Source of the DNA: a virus
Virus record (IMG/VR): IMGVR_UViG_3300025520_000007
Location: 1 to 44,587 of that record
Length of the DNA stretch: 44,587 nucleotides
Strand: one strand, 5' to 3'
Shown: piece by piece, positions 8,351 through 15,109 of the stretch
Layout of the letters: the number at the start of each line of letters is the position of its first letter
Numbering within the stretch: the first letter of the stretch is position 1
The notes under the pieces: generated by a model
The model's database searches: none
The model's input: only the letters and a program-made list of their open reading frames with translations
What the model was told of the DNA's origin: nothing
Position numbers and translations under genes: made by a program

Positions 8351-8413
8351 CGACAACGCACTAGGTCAGGGGAGCGCCGCTTGCGGCGCGTCCCCTGCAC
8401 CGATGGGTTCGGC
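8351..8413 (+). other. attC-like site 1
   Basis: Left box CGACAAC (8351-8357), 6-bp spacer, L'' GGTCAGGGGA from 8364, inner hairpin GCGCCGCTTGCGGCGC (8374-8389), L' TCCCCTGCACC (8391-8401), 5-bp spacer, right box GTTCGGC (8407-8413). L' read in reverse is GGTGCAGGGGA, so L'' lacks one base and an extrahelical base results, as in true attC sites. GTTCGGC departs from the GTTRRRY consensus at one position. The left box pairs only at its AAC/GTT core, as expected when two different cassettes meet. Confidence 0.7.
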
Positions 8414-8440
8414 GGCGCATACGAAGAGAGGAAATAGAAA

Positions 8441-8692
8441 ATGAAGATTTTCCAGATTAACGACTGCGATTGGTGGATTTGTGAGTCGCTTGAGGCTTGT
8501 GTCCAGGACTACCCCGACTACACCGAAGACGCCCGCGAATTGACCGAGGAAGAACTTGACAGGCTCAAGTTCACCATCTGCGACGATGACGAGCGCCCGA
8601 CCGGCGAAGAGCGCACCTTCCGTGAGCAGCTTGCCGCTGAGATCGCGGCCGGTGGCGAATTTCCGCGCATGTTTGCGAGCATGGAATATTGA
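8441..8692 (+). CDS. Cassette-encoded hypothetical protein
   Basis: An 83-residue acidic protein (starts MKIFQINDCDWWICESLEAC) of unknown function. ATG at 8441 follows the Shine-Dalgarno GAGAGGAAA, 28 bp after the right box of attC-like site 1; the stop lies one base before the left box of site 2. This tight packing is typical of promoterless integron cassette genes. Its composition (DYTEDARELTEEELDRL) and lower GC differ from neighbouring phage genes, supporting separate acquisition. No domain recognised. Confidence 0.75.
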   Translation: MKIFQINDCDWWICESLEACVQDYPDYTEDARELTEEELDRLKFTICDDDERPTGEERTFREQLAAEIAAGGEFPRMFASMEY

Positions 8693-8693
8693 C

Positions 8694-8765
8694 GCCGAAC
8701 GACAAAGCTCAGGGAGCCGACGGCGGCTTTATCGCCGGAGGCTCCCCTGGAGCGGCGGGTTCGGC
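8694..8765 (+). other. attC-like site 2
   Basis: Left box GCCGAAC (8694-8700), 6-bp spacer, L'' GCTCAGGGAGCC (8707-8718), central hairpin CGGCGGCTTTATCGCCG, L' GGCTCCCCTGGAGC (8740-8753), 5-bp spacer, right box GTTCGGC (8759-8765). L' in reverse is GCTCCAGGGGAGCC, two bases longer than L'', giving two extrahelical bases. The left and right boxes are fully complementary. Spacers equal those of site 1. Total 72 bp, inside the usual attC size range. Confidence 0.78.
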
Positions 8766-8794
8766 GGCGCGTGTTGCGGAGAAAGGATAAAGCG

Positions 8795-9001
8795 ATGGCA
8801 GACATTATTGAAAAGCTGAAAGAAGCAGAGGGCCAAGTGGACGGTGATTTACGGAAAACCATCCACGATGCCTGGAATGAAATTTTGTGGATGCGAGAGG
8901 CCGTAGTGCTTTCGAAGCGAGCGGTTGAGATCGCGGAATCGAAAGTGCCGCCGAACGCTGGCATAAGCCGCAGGCCGCGCCAGAGGAGAACTAGACGATG
9001 A
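8795..9001 (+). CDS. Cassette-encoded hypothetical protein running into attC-like site 3
   Basis: A 68-residue, mostly helical protein (MADIIEKLKEAEGQ...), unknown function. The ATG at 8795 has GGAGAAAGGA at a suitable distance and lies about 30 bp after the right box of site 2. The first 50 residues look like a genuine protein; the basic tail (VPPNAGISRRPRQRRTRR) is read from the left half of attC-like site 3. Its stop overlaps the next start (ATGA at 8998-9001), so translation may couple across the cassette junction. Confidence 0.65.
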   Translation: MADIIEKLKEAEGQVDGDLRKTIHDAWNEILWMREAVVLSKRAVEIAESKVPPNAGISRRPRQRRTRR

Positions 9002-9049
9002 GCACTGAACGTGAGGCGCGGACTGTCGGCCTTGATGCCCTTGTTGGGC
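8950..9049 (+). other. attC-like site 3
   Basis: Left box GCCGAAC (8950-8956; GCCGCCGAA matches the start of its own cassette), L'' GGCATAAGCC (8960-8969), L' GGCCTTGATGCC (9028-9039), right box GTTGGGC (9043-9049), an exact GTTRRRY. L' in reverse, GGCATCAAGGCC, pairs with L'' leaving two extrahelical bases. Pairing continues inward (CCGCGCC with GGCGCGG). The terminal loop holds the Shine-Dalgarno AGAGGAG and ATG of the next reading frame. 100 bp in total. Confidence 0.78.
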
Positions 9050-9357
9050 CAGAGCAGATTTACCCGGTGCCGAAGTCTGCGCGGGCACAAGCCAAATACG
9101 AGCCGGGGCCGACGCTGGCTGGCGACGTGAAGCCGGTGCGTGAAGGCCGATACCTGCGTTACTTCGACGACGTGGATGACTGGGCATGGTCTGAATTTTC
9201 GGACGGGCGGTGGCTGCGTGACGGCTTCTGGCCGAGCGATGTGCAAGACGCGCCGTGGCGCGGTGCTGTGCGGCCCAACACTAGATCGACGACATATTCG
9301 TCCGATAAGCCGGCGCCGACTGCAGGAGACGGCTCGCACGCGCCGCATGTCGAATAA
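8998..9357 (+). CDS. Hypothetical protein whose start lies in attC-like site 3
   Basis: A 119-residue frame. ATG 8998 follows AGAGGAG but lies in the loop of attC-like site 3, so residues 1-15 come from the site; GTG 9067, after the right box, is the alternative and would be the cassette's own start. The central part (GRYLRYFDDVDDWAWSEFSD, GRWLRDGFWPSDVQDAPWRG) is Trp/Asp-rich and looks like a real small soluble protein. The final residues are read through site 4 and flanking DNA, so the native C-terminus may be altered. Function unknown. Confidence 0.6.
   Translation: MSTEREARTVGLDALVGPEQIYPVPKSARAQAKYEPGPTLAGDVKPVREGRYLRYFDDVDDWAWSEFSDGRWLRDGFWPSDVQDAPWRGAVRPNTRSTTYSSDKPAPTAGDGSHAPHVE
9273..9311 (+). 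other. Partial attC-like site 4, right box missing
   Basis: Left box GCCCAAC (9273-9279) is an exact RYYYAAC and complements the start of its own cassette (GGCCCAAC against GTTGGGCC at 9043). After a 5-bp spacer come L'' ATCGACGA (9285-9292), a CATAT loop and L' TCGTCCGAT (9298-9306) with one extrahelical base. The right box expected at 9312 after five bases reads GGCGCCG instead of GTTRRRY. The array therefore seems to end in an eroded or rearranged junction. Confidence 0.55.
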
Positions 9358-9378
9358 CGGACGGCCAAACCGGACATC

Positions 9379-9654
9379 GTGACCACCAAGACCATGCGCG
9401 AAGCCATGCCCCAATGCGCCGCATGGGTCGATGCCATGCGCGACGTGTTCGAGCACGAGTTCGTCACCGAGCGCATCCGCAATGGCCTGCAGGATGGCAC
9501 ATGCTGGTTCGCGGAGGGCGGGCAGTATGTTGGCCGTCCCGGTCAGCCTGAGCGCGACGCTGAGCGCGCTGCGGGCGAGCACCGCTTCACCCTCGATCAG
9601 ATTGCCACCGGCGGGGCGCGCTGCCCTGATGCGCGCGCGGAACTAAAAAAGTGA
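9379..9654 (+). CDS. Hypothetical phage protein
   Basis: A 91-residue protein of unknown function, GTG 9379 or ATG 9394 as start; neither has a strong ribosome site. A middle segment (RDVFEHEFVTERIRNGLQDGTCWFAEGGQYVG) resembles a small protein often found near phage head genes. It follows the last, incomplete attC-like site and precedes the gpW-like gene, so it is probably native phage sequence to the right of the cassette block. No membrane segment or signal. Confidence 0.55.
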   Translation: MTTKTMREAMPQCAAWVDAMRDVFEHEFVTERIRNGLQDGTCWFAEGGQYVGRPGQPERDAERAAGEHRFTLDQIATGGARCPDARAELKK

Positions 9655-9670
9655 ACTAGTTCCAGTAGAA

Positions 9671-9949
9671 ATGACCGCGGGCGATTGCGACGCTTGCGGC
9701 ATGGACCCGCTGCATACCCTGTCGCTTGACCGCTTGAACGCGATGCTCGCCGAAGCCATCGAGGCGCGGCACAAGCTCGTTACCGGCCCGACCAGCGCGA
9801 GCGGCGAGGGGCGCAGCATTCAGTACGCGCAGCGCGTCGCCGATGCCGATGCCTACATCGAGCGGCTGAATCAGGCGGTCCGTTCGAAGGAAAGCCCGCA
9901 GACCGCCACGCGCGGCCCGATCTACCTGCAGTCGGGTGGTTGCTGGTGA
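9671..9949 (+). CDS. gpW-like head-tail joining protein
   Basis: A 92-residue protein resembling lambda gpW (PF02831): a first helix LNAMLAEAIEARHKLVTG, a short hairpin carrying SIQYAQRV and a second helix ADADAYIERLNQAVRS. gpW plugs the portal ring after DNA packaging and prepares tail attachment. As in lambda, the gene directly precedes the portal gene and overlaps it (GTGA). Start ATG 9671 is poorly supported by a ribosome site. An N-terminal extension (MTAGDCDACGMDP) is not typical of gpW; ATG 9701 (MDPLHT) may be the true start. Confidence 0.72.
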   Translation: MTAGDCDACGMDPLHTLSLDRLNAMLAEAIEARHKLVTGPTSASGEGRSIQYAQRVADADAYIERLNQAVRSKESPQTATRGPIYLQSGGCW

Positions 9950-11535
9950 AGCGCGGGCGCACTCGCGTGAAGGCGCCCGCGCGGTCGGCGTCGATGCACA
10001 CCGCGCACGTCGGCGCATCGCGCACCGATGTCGCCCTGTCGAACTGGCACCCCTTCCCCGGCAGTGCCGATTCCGATCTGCTGCCGGACCTCGAACTCCT
10101 CACCTCCCGCTCGCGCGACCTTGCCCGGAACAACGGCATTGCAGCCGGCGCGGCCCAGACCTTCAAGGACAACATCGTCGGTTCGGTGCTGCGCCTGGTC
10201 GCGGTGCCGGACTACCGGCTGCTGGGCTGGAAGCCCGAGCAGGCGCGCGAGTGGGCGAACGTCACGGAGCCGCTGTTCCGGTCGTGGGCGGACACCACGG
10301 ACTGCGACGCGTCCGGCGAGCAGGACCTGCTGGGCCTCACCCTTTCGGCGCTGGGCGGCACCTTCGGCAACGGCGACGCGCTGGCCCTGCCGCTGTGGTT
10401 GCCCGACCCGCTGTCGCAGTGGTCGACCCGCCTCTCCCTGGTCGAATCGGACCGCCTGTCGACGCCCCCGCAGCTTGAGCACCGCGAGGACATCCGCGGC
10501 GGCATCGAGAAGGACTTTTACGGCCGCCCGGTGGCCTACCACGTGCGCCGTCGTCACCCGGGCGACGCGATGGCGCGCGACCGCTTCATCGTCAGTGGTC
10601 TGAATGACTGGGACCGCATCCCCGCCACCACGCCGTGGGGCCGCCGCCGCGTCATCCATCTGCACGACAAGGACCGCACCGGCCAGTCGCGCGGCAAGCC
10701 CATCGTGTCGGCGGTGATGAAAGAATTCCACATGGCTGGCAAGTACCAGACCACGGAACTCGAAGCCGCCGTGTCGAACGCGCTGGTCGCTGCATTCCTC
10801 GAATCGAACCTCGATCAGGAATCCGCGAACGAACTTTTCGGTTCCGACCCGCGCGAGGCATGGGGCACTTCAGTCAAGCAGGCGCAGAACCTGCGCCAGA
10901 TGCGGGGCGCAGCCATCATTCCGCTGCCGGCCGGCGCCAAGCTCACGCCGTTCGCGCCGGGCCGGCCGAATGCCGCGTTCGAGGCCTTCATGATCGCGTC
11001 GCTGCGCCACATCGCGGCCGGCATGAACATTCCTTACGAACTGCTGCTGAAGGACTTCAGCAAGACGAACTACAGCAGCGCCCGCGCCGCGCTGCTCGAA
11101 GCCTGGCGCTACTTCATGGGCCGCCGCGCCTGGCTCATCCGTGTCTGGCTGCGCCCGGTCTATGAACTGTGGCTGGAAGAGGCGGTGAACGCCGGCCGCG
11201 TCGATGCGCCGGACTTCTACGAAAAGCGCTACGCCTACTCGCGCTGCCGCTTCATCTTCTCCGGCCGCGGCTGGATCGATCCGGTGAAAGAAGCCGAAGC
11301 CGCCGGCATCCGCATGCGCCTCGGCATTTCCACGCTGGAAGCCGAGTGCGCTGAACAGGGGCTGGACTGGGAAGAGGTGCTGGAGCAGCAGGCCGCAGAG
11401 CGCGCCGTCCGCCAGCGCCTGGGCCTTCCGCTGGACATCCCGTCCGCATCCGGCGCCCCGGCGCCGTCCGCCGGCCAGCGCGCCCCGCAAACCAACGAAG
11501 AGCGCGATGAAGAGCGCGAGGACGCCGCCGCATGA
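9946..11535 (+). CDS. Portal protein, lambda gpB family
   Basis: About 529 residues, the usual length for lambda-family portals. It forms the dodecameric vertex ring through which DNA enters. Family features include SRDLARNNGIAAGAAQTFKDNIVG near the N-terminus, a long middle region with PVAYHVRRRHPGD, and the motif ASLRHIAAGMNIPYELLLKDFSKTNYSSARAALLEAWR. The C-terminal tail is Pro/Glu-rich. GTG 9946 overlaps the gpW-like stop; TTG 9940 is less likely. The 3' end overlaps the protease start (ATGA). Confidence 0.95.
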   Translation: MKRGRTRVKAPARSASMHTAHVGASRTDVALSNWHPFPGSADSDLLPDLELLTSRSRDLARNNGIAAGAAQTFKDNIVGSVLRLVAVPDYRLLGWKPEQAREWANVTEPLFRSWADTTDCDASGEQDLLGLTLSALGGTFGNGDALALPLWLPDPLSQWSTRLSLVESDRLSTPPQLEHREDIRGGIEKDFYGRPVAYHVRRRHPGDAMARDRFIVSGLNDWDRIPATTPWGRRRVIHLHDKDRTGQSRGKPIVSAVMKEFHMAGKYQTTELEAAVSNALVAAFLESNLDQESANELFGSDPREAWGTSVKQAQNLRQMRGAAIIPLPAGAKLTPFAPGRPNAAFEAFMIASLRHIAAGMNIPYELLLKDFSKTNYSSARAALLEAWRYFMGRRAWLIRVWLRPVYELWLEEAVNAGRVDAPDFYEKRYAYSRCRFIFSGRGWIDPVKEAEAAGIRMRLGISTLEAECAEQGLDWEEVLEQQAAERAVRQRLGLPLDIPSASGAPAPSAGQRAPQTNEERDEEREDAAA

Positions 11536-12863
11536 AAACCTATCCCCACCTCGCCGGAAGGCTTTTCAACACGCCGCTGCTGGTGCATGCCCCGGCGCTG
11601 GACGCGCTGCTGGCCGGCATCGGACCGCGCCTGCTCGGCCTCTCTGACGACGCGCTCGCACAGGCGCTGTCGCTTGGCAGCAGCGAGCCGGGAATGTTCT
11701 CGACCCGTCGCGGCGAGCGCGTGAAGGAAGCCGGCTGGCCCGGCTATTCCGTCGTCGATGGCGTGGCCGTCGTGTCCGCGAGCGGCGCGCTCGTCCATCG
11801 CACCAAGCTCGACGCCGATTGCACGCTGCTGCTGGGCTACAACGACCTGTCTATGGCGACCGAGCACGCCATGGAGAACAACCCGGATGTACACGCCGTG
11901 CTGCAGGTCTACGACAGCCCCGGCGGCGAAGTGCAGGGCGCCTTCGAGTACGGGCAGCGCATGTTCGAACTGCGCGGCAAGAAGCCGCTCATCGCCATCG
12001 CCGACGGTATGGCCGCCAGTGCTGCATACCTGGGCGCGTCCGCGGCCGATGAAGTGGTGGTCAGCCGCACCGGCTATGCCGGCTCCATCGGTGTCGTCAT
12101 GCGCCACGTCGAGGTGTCGCGCCTGCTGGCGAACGAAGGCATCAAGGTGACGCACATCTTCGCCGGTGCGCACAAGGTCGACGGCAATCAGTTCGAAGTG
12201 CTGTCGGCCGCCGTGCAGGCCGAACTACAGGCCGAGGTCGACGACCTCTACAGCCAGTTCGTGGGCGCCGTGCTGCAGCACCGCCCGCGCATGACCGACG
12301 AAGGCATCCGCAAGACCGAAGCGCGCGTGTTCCGCGGTGTCGCCGCCGTCGCGGCCGGCCTGGCGGACCGCGTGTCGACCACCGACCAGTTGATTTCCGA
12401 GTTGGCGGCACGCCGCCCGACTCGTTCCTACGGGCAGCCCGCCCGAGCCACCGCCGAGCAGAAAGGAGACACCACCATGTCCGGCACCCAAGCACAGGCG
12501 GGTTCGCAAGCGCCCGCCGCCACCTTCACCCAGGCCGATCTGGACGCCGCGCACGCCCGCGGCCGCGAAGAAGGTGCCAAGGCGGAGCGCGAACGCGCGT
12601 CCGCGATCCTCTCGCACGAAGAAGCCAAGGACCGCGGCGCGCTGGCCCTGCAATGCGTCAGCACCGGTCTGTCGGTAGAGCAGTCGGCCGCGATTCTCGC
12701 CGCCGCCCCGAAGGCCACGCCGGCCGCCGGTGCCGCCAGCGGCTTCGCGGCTGCCATGGCCAACGTGCCGAACCCCGATGTCCGGGCGGGCGAGTCCAAG
12801 GGCTCGGAATCCGACCCGAAGGCGATCGCATCCATGTGGGATCACGCGCACGGCACGGCCTGA
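11532..12863 (+). CDS. Capsid maturation protease (S49, lambda gpC-like) with C-terminal scaffold
   Basis: 443 residues. The N-terminal 290 residues form a ClpP/SppA-type S49 serine protease: YDSPGGEVQGAFE, then AIADGMAASAAYLGASAADEVVVS with the serine nucleophile in the ADGMAASAAY block. The C-terminal 130 residues are Ala/Glu-rich and helical (ADLDAAHARGREEGAKAERERA), a scaffold. The protease cuts scaffold and portal proteins inside the prohead. A strong internal ribosome site makes the scaffold separately (next entry), as for lambda C and Nu3. Confidence 0.92.
   Translation: MKTYPHLAGRLFNTPLLVHAPALDALLAGIGPRLLGLSDDALAQALSLGSSEPGMFSTRRGERVKEAGWPGYSVVDGVAVVSASGALVHRTKLDADCTLLLGYNDLSMATEHAMENNPDVHAVLQVYDSPGGEVQGAFEYGQRMFELRGKKPLIAIADGMAASAAYLGASAADEVVVSRTGYAGSIGVVMRHVEVSRLLANEGIKVTHIFAGAHKVDGNQFEVLSAAVQAELQAEVDDLYSQFVGAVLQHRPRMTDEGIRKTEARVFRGVAAVAAGLADRVSTTDQLISELAARRPTRSYGQPARATAEQKGDTTMSGTQAQAGSQAPAATFTQADLDAAHARGREEGAKAERERASAILSHEEAKDRGALALQCVSTGLSVEQSAAILAAAPKATPAAGAASGFAAAMANVPNPDVRAGESKGSESDPKAIASMWDHAHGTA
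12477..12863 (+). CDS. Nested scaffold protein (Nu3-like)
   Basis: In-frame ATG 12477 within the protease gene is preceded by AAAGGAGACACCACC, the strongest Shine-Dalgarno of the region. It would give a 128-residue protein starting MSGTQAQAGSQAP with a coiled, Ala/Glu/Arg-rich body ending in ASMWDHAHGTA. In lambda the scaffold Nu3 is likewise translated from inside gene C and shares its C-terminus. It should direct capsid shell assembly and then be degraded by the protease. Confidence 0.75.
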   Translation: MSGTQAQAGSQAPAATFTQADLDAAHARGREEGAKAERERASAILSHEEAKDRGALALQCVSTGLSVEQSAAILAAAPKATPAAGAASGFAAAMANVPNPDVRAGESKGSESDPKAIASMWDHAHGTA

Positions 12864-12902
12864 CCGTTTGCCTGCCCATCCACCTGAACCGGAGACGAAA
12901 TC

Positions 12903-13268
12903 ATGACTGTTCTCACCGAAGGCCGCCACACCGCGGAATACATCCTGAGCGAGGCCAATGGCCACCGCTCGCGCGAAGTCGGCACGCTGCTCGCCGGCAA
13001 CAAGCTGGTGCCGGGCACCGTGCTTGGCCGCATCACCGCGAGCAGCAAGCTGACCGTGCTCACGCCGGGCGCGTCCGACGGCTCGCAGAACGCCGCAGGC
13101 GTGCTCTATGACGACGTCGACGCCACGGCCGCCGACAAGGCGGCCGTCTACACCGCTCGCGACAGCGAAGTGAAGGGCCTCGCCCTCACCTGGCCGGCCG
13201 GCATCAGCGCGCCGGACAAGACCGCGGCCATCACCGCGCTCGCCGCCCTCGGCATCATCGTCCGCTGA
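12903..13268 (+). CDS. Head decoration protein, lambda gpD-like
   Basis: 121 residues, close to lambda gpD (110). Signature: FTP/LTEGRHTAEYILSEANG at the N-terminus, AGNKLVPGTVLGRIT, and a C-terminal beta-rich part ending AALAALGIIVR. It forms trimers that bind and stabilise the expanded capsid. It has its own ribosome site (GGAGACGAA) 39 bp after the protease stop and is directly followed by the major capsid gene, the lambda D-E order. Confidence 0.93.
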   Translation: MTVLTEGRHTAEYILSEANGHRSREVGTLLAGNKLVPGTVLGRITASSKLTVLTPGASDGSQNAAGVLYDDVDATAADKAAVYTARDSEVKGLALTWPAGISAPDKTAAITALAALGIIVR

Positions 13269-13303
13269 GCGGGCGACCCCACGGAACATCAGGAGACCCC
13301 GCA

Positions 13304-14320
13304 ATGGCTCACATGGACATCTTCAACGACCGTGCTTTCAACATGGTCGACATGACGGCGGCGATCAACAAGCGCCCGCACCTGCCCACCTTCCTGCGCT
13401 CGCAGAACCTCTTCACCCCGAAGCCGGTGCGCACGGCATCGGTGTCGATCGAGCGTCAGAACGGCAAGCTTTCGGTCATCCAGACCAGCGAACGCGGGGC
13501 GCCGCCGAAGGTTGCCGACGCCAACAAGCGCGACATCCGCGACTTTCGCACGGTTCGCCTTGCCAAGGGCGACAAGCTGCTTGCGGCCGAGGTCGATGGC
13601 ATCCGCGCCTTCGGTTCGAGCAGCGAACTTCAGCAGGTGATCGAAGAGGTTGCGCGTCGCCAGACCAATCTGCTGCGCGATCTCGAACTGACGCTGGAGC
13701 GCATGCGCCTGGGCGCCGTGCAGGGCATCGTTCTGGACGCTGACAACACGGTCATCCGCAACTGGTACGACGAATGGGGCATCACGCAGCCGGCGGAGAT
13801 CGATTTCGAACTCGATGTCGAAACCACTGACGTGCGCAAGAAGTGCATTGCGGTCGTGCGTGCCATGGCGCGGGCCGCCGAAGGCTCATGGGTGGATGGC
13901 GTTACGCAGGTGCATTGCCTTGCCGGCGACGACTTCTACGACGCGCTGACGAATCACGCGAACGTACGCCAGACCTACCTGAACTGGACGGCGGCAGCCG
14001 AACTGCGCGAGGGCAACGCGTTCGAGTCGTTCCGCTATGGCGGCATCACCTTCCACAACTACCGCGGTACCGACGACAACAGCACCGTGGCGGTTTCGCC
14101 GACGCTGGCGAAGTTCTACCCGGTGGGCGCAGTCGACGTCTTCCAGGTTGCGCAGTCGCCGGCCGAAACCTTCGATTTCGTGAACACCCCGGGTCAGGAG
14201 TTCTACACCTGGATCGTTCGCGACAAGGACCGCAACGCCTGGGTGCAGCCGGAAATCTTCAGCTACCCGCTGCACATCTGCACCCGCCCGCTGATGCTGC
14301 AGCGCGCGAAGCTGGCCTGA
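13304..14320 (+). CDS. Major capsid protein, lambda gpE family
   Basis: 338 residues (lambda gpE 341). Family segments: FNMVDMTAAINKRPHLPTFL at the start, TASVSIERQNGKLSVIQTSERGAPP, and a C-terminal GQEFYTWIVRDKDRNAWVQPEIFSYPLHICTRPLMLQR. It adopts the HK97 fold and forms the icosahedral shell. Ribosome site AGGAGA 10 bp upstream. Highly likely the most expressed structural gene. Confidence 0.96.
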   Translation: MAHMDIFNDRAFNMVDMTAAINKRPHLPTFLRSQNLFTPKPVRTASVSIERQNGKLSVIQTSERGAPPKVADANKRDIRDFRTVRLAKGDKLLAAEVDGIRAFGSSSELQQVIEEVARRQTNLLRDLELTLERMRLGAVQGIVLDADNTVIRNWYDEWGITQPAEIDFELDVETTDVRKKCIAVVRAMARAAEGSWVDGVTQVHCLAGDDFYDALTNHANVRQTYLNWTAAAELREGNAFESFRYGGITFHNYRGTDDNSTVAVSPTLAKFYPVGAVDVFQVAQSPAETFDFVNTPGQEFYTWIVRDKDRNAWVQPEIFSYPLHICTRPLMLQRAKLA

Positions 14321-14325
14321 TAGCG

Positions 14326-14661
14326 ATGGCATCCGCGCCCTTCGCCGCCATGCTCGACGACATCGACCGCCAGACGCAGTCGATGCTGTCGGACGCGCTC
14401 GCCACGTGGTTTCCATCCACGGGCGAGCCGGCGTGCGAAGAGGTGTCGGTCATCTTCGGGCTGGAAGAGGTCGACGCCTTCTCGGGCAAGCGCACTGAGG
14501 CGATCAAGTATCTGCTGGCCGATCTGCCCGGCCTGCGCAAAGGCGAGTCCATCACCATCGTTCACGGCGCCACCTCGGCGGAGTATGTCGTGGGCGATAC
14601 GGGGCTGCTGTCCGCAACGCGCGGCATCGCCTGGCTGAACAGCAAGCGGGCCTGCGCATGA
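14326..14661 (+). CDS. Head-tail connector candidate
   Basis: 111 residues (MASAPFAAMLDDIDRQTQ...). A predicted N-terminal helix is followed by a beta-rich part (VSVIFGLEEVDAF, SITIVHGATSAEYVVGD). Size and place, directly after the major capsid gene and before a tail-terminator candidate, correspond to lambda FII-type connectors or DUF3168-neighbour proteins. ATG 14326 is chosen because it lies 6 bp after the capsid stop. The end overlaps the next gene by ATGA. Assignment is mainly positional. Confidence 0.6.
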   Translation: MASAPFAAMLDDIDRQTQSMLSDALATWFPSTGEPACEEVSVIFGLEEVDAFSGKRTEAIKYLLADLPGLRKGESITIVHGATSAEYVVGDTGLLSATRGIAWLNSKRACA

Positions 14662-15098
14662 CCCCGAACCGCAACTGGCTCGACGCCGAACCGCTCATCC
14701 TGCACCGCCTGCGCCAGCGCTTCCCGGACGCCGAAGTGCTGCCGTGGAAAGACGTGCCCGACAACATGAGCCTGCTGCCGCTGCCCATGGTAGCCCTGCG
14801 CTTCGTCGGCTTCCATGTCGTGCCGAGCGACCGGCCGCTGCCGCGCGAAGCGCGCCTGCGCGCGGAGTGGCACGTGATCGTCGCCGGCCGCGAAGGCACC
14901 GAGCACGACCCGTCGGGCCCGGCCTCGGCCCAGCTGTCCGACCTGTGCGGCCGCGTGCTGGGCGCGCTGCTGGGCTACCGCCCCGACGGCTTCCCCAAAC
15001 CCCTCATGCCGATCGACACCCCCGCCATGTTCCCCGAAGCGGGCGTCGAGTCGCATGCCTGCGGCTTCGGACTTGAGTTCGTGGCTGTCGCAACCTGA
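14658..15098 (+). CDS. Tail terminator/completion candidate
   Basis: 146 residues with alternating strands and helices: HRLRQRFPDAEVLPWKDV, PMVALRFVGFHVV, ARLRAEWHVIVAGREG, then LCGRVLGALLGYRPDG. This pattern (short helix, beta sheet, long helix) fits gpU/Gp37-like tail terminators, which cap the tail tube and join it to the head. It sits where lambda has Z/U. No diagnostic motif, so the name is an inference. Confidence 0.55.
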   Translation: MTPNRNWLDAEPLILHRLRQRFPDAEVLPWKDVPDNMSLLPLPMVALRFVGFHVVPSDRPLPREARLRAEWHVIVAGREGTEHDPSGPASAQLSDLCGRVLGALLGYRPDGFPKPLMPIDTPAMFPEAGVESHACGFGLEFVAVAT

Positions 15099-15109
15099 AA
15101 GGACATCAC

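Larger units (their letters stand above)
8351..9311 (+). mobile_element. Integron-type gene-cassette array without an integron integrase
   Basis: Four hairpin sites with attC layout (three complete, the last lacking its right box) alternate with small ORFs. Bounded by the cut points in the right boxes, three cassettes are defined, about 352, 284 and 269 bp. For each, the first bases and the left box at its far end are complementary: TTCGGC with GCCGAA, TTCGGCGGC with GCCGCCGAA, TTGGGCC with GGCCCAA. That self-matching is expected if each cassette once existed as a circle with one attC. Each ORF starts a short distance after its boundary and ends at or inside the next site, as cassette genes do. 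The sequence here is visibly less GC-rich than the flanking phage genes. Confidence 0.75.

Noticed and set aside
8351-8765. Sites 1 and 2 as ordinary rho-independent terminators
   Set aside because: No U-run follows either hairpin, and the boxes, equal spacers, extrahelical bases and self-matching cassette ends are not explained by termination.
9651-9662. GAACTAGTTC palindrome before the gpW-like gene
   Set aside because: Single 10-bp palindrome with no promoter context or second copy; chance is likely.
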